From: Leucobacter sp.
GTDB lineage: Bacteria; Actinomycetota; Actinomycetes; Actinomycetales; Microbacteriaceae
Length of the DNA: 11,360 nucleotides
NCBI GenBank assembly: GCA_031178565.1
Contig: JAPSIU010000063.1
Span: forward strand, 1 to 11,360
Reading direction: 5' to 3'
The number at the start of each line of letters is the position of its first letter. The first letter of the stretch is position 1. A program made the position numbers and the translations under genes. The notes under the pieces are model-generated. The model saw only the letters and a program-made list of their open reading frames with translations. It was not told where the DNA came from and did not search any database. Shown one piece after another: positions 6,156-11,360 of this stretch.

Positions 6156-7205
6156 ATGCACACAGATCCCGCACTCCTCGATCCGGAGACACCGGACGAG
6201 GGGCGCATTCCATTCGCACGTCTCGTCGGAGCCATCGAGGCCGCGCTCATCGGAGCCGGCGCCTCCCCCCGAGTAGCCGCGACCCTCGCTCGGAACTGCG
6301 CGGCTTGCGAGCGGGACGGCGCTCTGAGCCACGGCGTCTTCCGGATTCCCGGGTACCTGACGTCGATCCGGAGCGGCTGGGCCGACGCGGCGGCGGTTCC
6401 CGTGATCGACCGCGTGGGAGCGGGCTTCATCCGCATCGACGCGGCGAACGGCTTCGCGCAGGCGGCGCTCGAGGCCGCGGCCGACGAGATCCGCGGTGCG
6501 GTGATCGAGGCCGGAGTCGCGGTCGTCGCGGTGAAGGACTCCCATCACTTCAGCGCCCTGTGGCCCGACGTGGAGGGCTTCGCGGAGGACGGCCTCGTGG
6601 CGATGACGATGGTGACGGGCGGAGCAGCGGTCATCCCTCGCGGGGCCCGCGCCAAAGTGCTCGGCACCAATCCGTTCGCGTTCGCCTCACCGGTCGCCGG
6701 CAGGCCGCCGCTCGTCATGGACTTCGCAACCTCCTCGATGTCGCACGGCGACCTGCAGCTCACCGCGCAGGCCGGCCTCGAGGTTCCCGCCGGCACGGGC
6801 ACCGGAGCCGGAGGCCGCGACACCCGGGATCCGGACGAGATCCTCACGGAGGGCGGGCTGCTCCCGTTCGGCGGCCACAAGGGCGCCGCGCTCTCCATGA
6901 TGATCGAGATCCTCGCGTCCGGCCTCACGGGGGGCGCGTTCTCCTACCGCGAGGACCTCGTCTTCGCCGAGTACTCCGAGGACGGGGGCACGGCCCGCAC
7001 CGGCCAGCTCCTCATCCTCATCGATCCCGAACGAGGCTCGGACGGCGGTTTCGCCGGGCGCACGGCCGAGTTCATCGGCGCTCTGCGAGACGCCGGACTC
7101 GATCGTCTGCCCGCGGATCACCGCTACCGCACGCGAGATGAAGCAGGCGTGCGCGGCATCCCGGTCACTCCCGCGATCCGAGAGCTGCTCGAGGCGGGAC
7201 GCTGA
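6156..7205 (+). CDS. Ldh2/malate-lactate dehydrogenase family oxidoreductase, probable pyrroline/piperideine-2-carboxylate reductase
   Basis: This 349-residue NAD(P)H-dependent enzyme of the Ldh2 (YlbC/DpkA/malate dehydrogenase type 2) family has no classical Rossmann fold. It shows ACERDGALSHGVFRIPGY at 50-67 with the catalytic S58-H59 pair, DSHHFSALW at 128-136, GTNPFAFASP at 170-179, and LPFGGHKGAALSMMIEIL at 236-253. The ATG at 6156 has GAGGAG 7 bases upstream; an earlier in-frame ATG at 6093 would place the start inside the promoter and operator. The gene diverges from the GntR regulator and has an operator-like site over its promoter. Relatives in proline and hydroxyproline gene sets reduce pyrroline-2-carboxylate to L-proline. 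That role is inferred; malate, lactate or ureidoglycolate activity cannot be excluded by eye. Confidence 0.9.
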   Translation: MHTDPALLDPETPDEGRIPFARLVGAIEAALIGAGASPRVAATLARNCAACERDGALSHGVFRIPGYLTSIRSGWADAAAVPVIDRVGAGFIRIDAANGFAQAALEAAADEIRGAVIEAGVAVVAVKDSHHFSALWPDVEGFAEDGLVAMTMVTGGAAVIPRGARAKVLGTNPFAFASPVAGRPPLVMDFATSSMSHGDLQLTAQAGLEVPAGTGTGAGGRDTRDPDEILTEGGLLPFGGHKGAALSMMIEILASGLTGGAFSYREDLVFAEYSEDGGTARTGQLLILIDPERGSDGGFAGRTAEFIGALRDAGLDRLPADHRYRTRDEAGVRGIPVTPAIRELLEAGR

Positions 7206-7239
7206 GCGGAACGCCGCGCACGACATGCGGTTCAGGGGC

Positions 7240-7473
7240 TCACTCTACGCCCTCCGTCAGCTGCTTCGCGAGCTCGGCGACGTCCTCGTCCGTCAGGCCG
7301 ACCCCGGCTCGGTCCAGACGCTCGCGGATCATCTCCTCGATCCGGCCCTTCTCGGCCATCGGCGCCGTGTCCCTGACCTCGACCATGATCGCGGCCACCG
7401 TCTCGATGACCTCGGGGCTCCTGTCCCCGAGCCGGTCCGGGGTCCCGTGGTCCTCCGCGCTTCCGTCCTTCAT
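7240..7473 (-). CDS. Small acidic hypothetical protein (77 residues)
   Basis: I do not recognise this family. It has a polar N-terminus rich in D, G and S, then two predicted helical stretches: PEVIETVAAIMVEVRDTA at about 20-37, and EEMIRERLDRAG, LTDEDVAELAKQLTEGVE to the end. It has no cysteine, signal peptide or membrane segment. The ATG at 7473 has GGAGG 9 bases upstream. The gene is convergent with the Ldh2 gene, with 34 bases between stops, and co-oriented with the DUF488/DUF2945 pair 150 bases upstream. An overlapping frame at 7232-7489 is arginine/glycine-rich and looks like a shadow. It is a real gene by composition and Shine-Dalgarno, but function is unknown. Confidence 0.6.
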   Translation of the reverse strand: MKDGSAEDHGTPDRLGDRSPEVIETVAAIMVEVRDTAPMAEKGRIEEMIRERLDRAGVGLTDEDVAELAKQLTEGVE

Positions 7474-7566
7474 ATGCCATCGCCTCCATCGCTGCTCGTG
7501 CTGCTCATCACCGGTCGCTGGAGCACCGCCGATCCGGCGCCTCGCCACGAGAGTAGTCGGGTTGGC

Positions 7567-7597
7567 GCGAGCGGGAACCGGGGTTGCCACCGCTCGC
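7567..7597 (-). terminator. Hairpin after the DUF488 gene, possible terminator
   Basis: GCGAGCGG at 7567-7574 pairs with CCGCTCGC at 7590-7597, a perfect 8-bp stem. An inner AACC/GGTT pair (7576-7579 with 7582-7585) could stack in the 15-base loop. It lies 27 bases after the DUF488 stop on the minus strand. No U-tract follows; GC-only hairpins of this kind are common 3' ends in Actinobacteria. Confidence 0.4.
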
Positions 7598-7623
7598 CCG
7601 AACCGCTAGCCGAGCGCTGCCGG

Positions 7624-8163
7624 TCACGGATCCTCCGGTCCGGGGTACTCGACGACCCCGTCCCGGACAACGGCGCCCGCGGTCAGCTCCGCCTCCGCGA
7701 CCCGGCCGTCGGGCATGAGGTGCCCGACGGCGACGCCCCTCGCGATGACGTGGTCGGCGATGATGCGCCGGTGGCACCGCCACCACACCGCCTCGGAGCA
7801 CATCACGGCGACCCGGTCCCGCTGCGCGAGGGCGAGCAGTTCGGCCAGCCCGCTCTCGAAGGCCGGCGTCAGTGCGTAGTCGGCGTAGTTGTGGAAGCTG
7901 CGGTTGCGCCAGAACCCGTTCACCGCCTCGGGCACCTCGCGCTGCAGATTCCGCCTCCCGCCGAGCGCGGCGATGCGCCGGTAGGAGACGCCGTGCGCGG
8001 GAAGCGACTCCTCGAGCGCGTCCGCGTTGAACTGCGGGTGCCGGTTCGATCCGGGGAGGCGGCGCACATCGACGATCGCGGTGACACCGGCGCCGCTCAG
8101 GAGCTCCGCGAACTCGGCGAACGGATGCGTCGAGTGCCCGACCGTGAGGACCTGCTCCGTCAT
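7624..8163 (-). CDS. DUF488 family protein
   Basis: This 179-residue protein shows the whole set of DUF488 motifs: TVGHS at 7-11, DVRRLPGSNRHPQF at 32-45, LGGRRN at about 67-72, FWRNRSFHNYADYA at 84-97, and MCSEAVWWRCHRRIIADHV at 121-139. The invariant Cys and His of the MCxE...CHR box suggest a catalytic or metal-binding site, but no reaction is established for the family. Both cysteines are in this box. The ATG at 8163 is used; an in-frame GTG at 8172 would add three residues, and neither has a strong Shine-Dalgarno. It starts 15 bases after the DUF2945 stop, so the two are probably cotranscribed. It is expected in the cytoplasm, with no signal or membrane segment. Confidence 0.9.
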   Translation of the reverse strand: MTEQVLTVGHSTHPFAEFAELLSGAGVTAIVDVRRLPGSNRHPQFNADALEESLPAHGVSYRRIAALGGRRNLQREVPEAVNGFWRNRSFHNYADYALTPAFESGLAELLALAQRDRVAVMCSEAVWWRCHRRIIADHVIARGVAVGHLMPDGRVAEAELTAGAVVRDGVVEYPGPEDP

Positions 8164-8178
8164 CTGCGGCACGGCCGC

Positions 8179-8394
8179 TCAGTCCGAGAGCCGCTTCAGC
8201 GCGGCGCCCTTGTGCGCCGCGATGTGGTCCGTCTTGTCGCTCGCGATCTCGTACTGCGGATCCTCTTCGCTCGCCCGGCGCGTGTGCCCCTTGTAGTCGA
8301 AGTCGGCCGTGTGCACCTTGATGATCCGGCCGCTCACCCGGCCGGCCTCGGAGTTCCAGGTCACGTGATCCCCGACCTCGAAGCTGCGCGTCAT
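8179..8394 (-). CDS. DUF2945 (hypervirulence-associated Tudor-like domain) protein
   Basis: This 71-residue protein consists of the DUF2945 domain alone. It opens with FEVGDHVTWNSEAGRVSGRI at residues 5-24, followed by GHTRRASEEDPQYEIASD and DHIAAHKGAALKRL, which match the family's G..V.W...G...G and eePqYevkSd...aahk patterns. Family members are small beta-barrel (Tudor-like) proteins of unknown biochemical role. Earlier naming links to virulence came from a fungal homologue and says little here. AGGAGG lies 8 bases before the ATG, a strong site. It is the first gene of a two-gene unit with DUF488, a pairing that may reflect general stress functions, but I cannot show this. Confidence 0.9.
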   Translation of the reverse strand: MTRSFEVGDHVTWNSEAGRVSGRIIKVHTADFDYKGHTRRASEEDPQYEIASDKTDHIAAHKGAALKRLSD

Positions 8395-8553
8395 GATCCG
8401 ATCCTCCTCTTCGCCCGGTCTCGCCCGGTCCCCGCGGGTCCTCCCGTCCGTGAAGGACTGGCACGGGGATCTGGGGCCGAGGCTAGCATCGGCGTCTCAC
8501 GCCCGACAGGCCTTGACGCTCAGCACGCCGCCCGACTTCCGCCCGCCCCCAGC

Positions 8554-8634
8554 TTCCGCCCGAGGGAATTTTCCCCGCCCGAGGGGAGCATCCGCGCTGA
8601 AAACCTCGGGCGCGAAAAAAGGGCTCGGGCGGAA
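8554..8634. repeat. Two-tier 81-base inverted repeat with four GCCCGAG/CTCGGGC boxes
   Basis: TTCCGCCCGAG at 8554-8564 mirrors CTCGGGCGGAA at 8624-8634, and CGCCCGAGG at 8576-8584 mirrors CCTCGGGCG at 8604-8612. Boxes on each side are exactly 19 bases apart. Between them lie A/T-rich inserts (AATTTT on one side, six A on the other). The arms agree at 25 of 31 positions around a 19-base centre. It could fold as a cruciform or RNA hairpin, or bind a multimeric protein. An extra CTTCCGCCCG copy stands at 8536-8545. Confidence 0.6.
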
Positions 8635-8645
8635 CGGCGGCCCGA
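8615..8645 (-). terminator. Candidate intrinsic terminator of the F420-0/iron-type importer operon
   Basis: On the minus strand TCGGGC (8640-8645) pairs with GCCCGA (8625-8630) across a 9-base loop, followed by GCCC and then six T (8620-8615). This hairpin plus U-tract arrangement lies about 125 bases after the ATPase stop. It is the only T6 run near a GC stem in the window. The gap before the U-tract is longer than ideal, and the box also belongs to the larger inverted repeat. Confidence 0.42.
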
Positions 8646-8703
8646 CCGAGACGACCCGATGACGCCGATGCAGCCCCCGGCCACCAGCCGTCCCGCCGCG
8701 TGG

Positions 8704-8758
8704 CCCCCGCAGCCCCCAGCCCCCGGCCCGCCGCCCGCCGCCCGCCGCCCCGCGCCCC
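8704..8758 (-). other. G-quadruplex-prone run downstream of the importer operon
   Basis: The minus strand carries eight G-tracts of 3-5 bases in 55 bases, separated by 2-4 bases, enough for two adjacent four-tract quadruplexes. The middle part is a 7-base tandem unit (CCGCCCG on the plus strand). It starts 12 bases after the ATPase stop, so it would be in the 3' untranslated RNA of the importer transcript. Confidence 0.6.
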
Positions 8759-8769
8759 GGGCGCCGGCC

Positions 8770-9527
<758 letters not shown>

Positions 9528-9531
<4 letters not shown>

Positions 9532-10598
9532 GCGCGGTCCCTCCGCCGGGTGAGCAGCAGCACGAAGACGGGCACCCCCACGAGCGCCGTCCCCACACCG
9601 ACGGGCAGGGGTGTGGGGGCGAACACGACCCGGGATCCGGCGTCGACCCAGACCATGAAGATCGCCCCGAGGATCAGCGTCGCGGGGATCACGCGCGAGT
9701 GCCGCTGCCCGAACATCAGCCGAGCCGCGTGGGGCAGCACCAGCCCGACGAACCCGATGGCGCCGGCCACGCTCACGAGCGTCGCCGTCAGCAGCGCCGT
9801 CAGCACCAGGAGCACGAGTCGCGTGCGCGCGACGTGGATCCCGAGCGACGCCGCGACATCCTCCCCGAAGGCGAACGCGTCGAGCGACCTCGCGAACACG
9901 AGCGCGACGACGGCTCCGACGGCGGACACCGCGACGGTGAGGAGCACGTCGTCCCAGCGCATGCCCTCGAGCGACCCCAGCAGCCAGAACATCATCCCGC
10001 GGGTCTCGTCGGAGTCGGCGAACGCGAAGATCACGAGCGAGGTGAGGGCCGAGAACAGCTGCGTGCCCGCGACGCCCGCGAGCACGATGCCCGAGGTGCC
10101 GCCGCTCGAGTAGCGGGCGAGGAGCAGCACCAGTCCGAAGGCGACCAGGGCCCCGATGAACGCGCCTCCCGACAGCCCGATCGCGGTGCCGCCGAGGCCG
10201 AGGACCCCGATTACGACCGCCCCGGTCGACGCGCCGGAGGACACCCCGAGGATGAACGGGTCGGCGAGCGGATTGCGCAGCAGCGACTGCAGGATCACCC
10301 CGCACAGCCCGAGCCCGACCCCGCAGGCGGCGGCCACGAGCGCCCGCGGCAGCCGCTCCTGCCAGACGATCGCGTCCTCCGAGATCCTGACAGGGATGTC
10401 GGCGAGGCCGAGATGGTTCAGGACGATGTCGCGCACGTTCACGAGCGAGACGTCGGCCGGGCCGAGAGTCACGGCGACGCCGACGGAGAGCAGGAACGCG
10501 ACGACGCCGGCGAGCGCGAGCAGGACCGCTGCGACGCGCGCGGATCTCCTGCGCGCGTGTACGCCGCTCGCGAGCTCAGCGGAGGCCGTCGACGTCAC
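9528..10598 (-). CDS. FecCD/BtuC-type ABC importer permease
   Basis: This 356-residue polytopic membrane protein of the FecCD family is normal in length. The first helix is near 23-45. It carries the family hallmarks RLPRALVAAACGVGLGLCGV (before residue 110), then QSLLRNPLADPFILGVSSGA, and later GAIGFVGLVLPHAAR and LPVGVGTALVGVPVF near the C-terminus, which typically gives ten membrane helices. The GTG start overlaps the binding-protein stop as GTGA, so this start is well supported. Longer frames run back through the binding-protein gene and are shadows. It forms a homodimeric channel with the ATPase downstream and receives ligand from the binding protein upstream. The substrate (F420-0, siderophore, haem or B12) cannot be told from the permease alone. 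Confidence 0.93.
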
Positions 10599-11360
10599 TG
10601 CGCGTCGGGTGAGGCGGCGCCCTCGCCCTCCACCCACGCCCGGATCTTCTCGAGCCCGTCCACGTAGCGGATCGACGGGTTCATCTCGGCGCCGTGGAGT
10701 GCGATGAACCGCTCGTGCTGCACGGCGTCCATGGTGCTCGTGAGCGGGTCGCTCTGCAGGAAGGCGATCTTGTCCTCGAGACGATCGCCCGGGAAGCGGT
10801 CGCGCTGCAGGTCCCCGAGGACCATGATCTGCGGATCCCGGTCGACAAGGGACTCCCATCCCGTCGCCGGCCAGTCGTCGTCCACGTCGGAGTAGACGTT
10901 GGTCATCCCGGTCATCTCCGCCAGCATCGAGGCGGAACCGAGCCCGCCGGCGACGTACGGGGTCTTCGTATCGGCGAACCAGAACACGACGCTCCGGCCC
11001 TCGAGATCCACGCCCTCCAGGGCCGCCTCGGTGCGGCCCTCGAGCTCCGACACGAGCTCCTCGCCGCGATCCTGCACATCGAAGATCGCTGCGATGTCGC
11101 GGATCTCCTGGTACAGCGCGTCGACCGTGAGCTGCGTCGTCCGCGTGCCGCCCCCGTTGATGCTCGTGCCGCCCTCGCAGTCGGTGGGCGACAGGTACGA
11201 CGCGATACCCGTCTCGGCCAGGCGGTCCCTCGAGACGACCCCGCCCTCGTCCTTGTAGTGGCGCCCGAAGGAGGCGGTCACGAAGTCGGGCGCCGCGTCG
11301 AGCAGCACCTCGTAGGTCGGCGCGTCGTCGGCGAGCCGCGGAACCTGCTCGTTCGCCTCC
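10595..11360 (-). CDS. Fe-siderophore/B12-type (possibly F420-0) ABC transporter substrate-binding protein, 5' end outside window
   Basis: The last 254 residues of a Peripla_BP_2 (TroA-like helical backbone) binding protein are present; the signal peptide, lipobox and first part of the N-lobe lie beyond 11360. Visible features are YEVLLDAAPDFV (the family's pattern where each region ends in hxPDhV), the YLSPTDCEGG segment, a linking helix around RDIAAIFDVQDRGEELVSEL, and a C-lobe with VVFWFADTK and PQIMVLGDL. The terminal RFIALHGAEMNPSIRYVDGLEKI is typical of the C-lobe. One cysteine (in TDCEGG) recalls a disulfide position common in actinobacterial relatives. Its stop overlaps the permease GTG. 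The in-frame GTG at 11308 is not the true start because the conserved domain continues upstream of it. Confidence 0.9.
   Translation of the reverse strand, partial: EANEQVPRLADDAPTYEVLLDAAPDFVTASFGRHYKDEGGVVSRDRLAETGIASYLSPTDCEGGTSINGGGTRTTQLTVDALYQEIRDIAAIFDVQDRGEELVSELEGRTEAALEGVDLEGRSVVFWFADTKTPYVAGGLGSASMLAEMTGMTNVYSDVDDDWPATGWESLVDRDPQIMVLGDLQRDRFPGDRLEDKIAFLQSDPLTSTMDAVQHERFIALHGAEMNPSIRYVDGLEKIRAWVEGEGAASPDAQ

Larger units (their letters stand above)
8395..8769. other. 375-base non-coding, structured intergenic region
   Basis: This stretch separates the importer operon (stop at 8770) from the DUF2945/DUF488 unit. Reading frames crossing it are low-complexity Arg/Pro/Ala shadows. It holds a G-rich run, a candidate terminator and a two-tier inverted repeat, listed separately. 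A weak promoter for DUF2945 may lie at about 8484-8512 (TAGCCT on the minus strand with TGTCGG 17 bases upstream), but I am not confident. Confidence 0.6.

Noticed and set aside
7232..7489. 85-residue Arg/Gly-rich frame overlapping the 77-residue gene
   Set aside because: Its start is only two bases from GGAGG, and its composition is that of a shadow frame.
8730..8751. CRISPR-like short tandem repeats
   Set aside because: The units are 7 bases and contiguous, with no spacers or cas genes; this is a simple GC tandem repeat.

Overview
The window is very GC-rich and looks like a piece of an actinobacterial chromosome, probably Microbacteriaceae. The signs are strong G/C bias at third codon positions, GTG starts, ATGA/GTGA stop-start overlaps, and Actinobacteria-type regulators and transporters. 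No insertion sequence, phage gene, tRNA, rRNA or CRISPR array is visible.

Region 1 (1-4985, minus strand) is a six-gene catabolic operon. In transcription order it encodes a periplasmic-type amino-acid binding protein, a permease, an ABC ATPase, a DadA-like FAD oxidoreductase, a DapA-family lyase/deaminase, and a proline racemase-family enzyme cut by the window edge. The combination of epimerase, FAD oxidase and DapA-family deaminase with polar amino-acid uptake matches the known trans-4-hydroxy-L-proline route: epimerisation to cis-4-hydroxy-D-proline, oxidation to pyrroline-4-hydroxy-2-carboxylate, then deamination to 2-oxoglutarate semialdehyde. The last enzyme of that route, the semialdehyde dehydrogenase, is not in the window.

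Region 2 (4986-7205) is the control region plus two genes. A GntR/FCD regulator lies on the minus strand just upstream of the operon. An Ldh2-family reductase, plausibly a pyrroline-2-carboxylate reductase, diverges from it on the plus strand. Three related sequences of about 20 bp sit in front of the operon, the regulator gene and the reductase gene. Two share an exact 12-mer, so one autoregulated FCD regulator probably controls the whole set.

Region 3 (7206-8394, minus strand) holds small housekeeping-type genes: a 77-residue acidic protein of unknown function, a DUF488 protein and a DUF2945 (Tudor-like) protein.

Region 4 (8395-8769) is non-coding. It contains a two-tier inverted repeat, a candidate terminator and an eight-tract G-quadruplex-prone run on the minus strand.

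Region 5 (8770-11360, minus strand) is a translationally coupled FecBCD/BtuFCD-type ABC importer: a binding protein (5' part outside the window), a permease and an ATPase. It resembles the actinobacterial family that has been proposed, without direct proof, to import coenzyme F420-0. Ordinary iron-siderophore or cobalamin uptake is the alternative.

I did not find a clearly undescribed system. The points most worth checking are the operator trio, the mutually exclusive hairpins before the oxidase gene, the binding protein with no lipobox, the Ser-type racemase active site, and the structured 3' region at 8554-8760.
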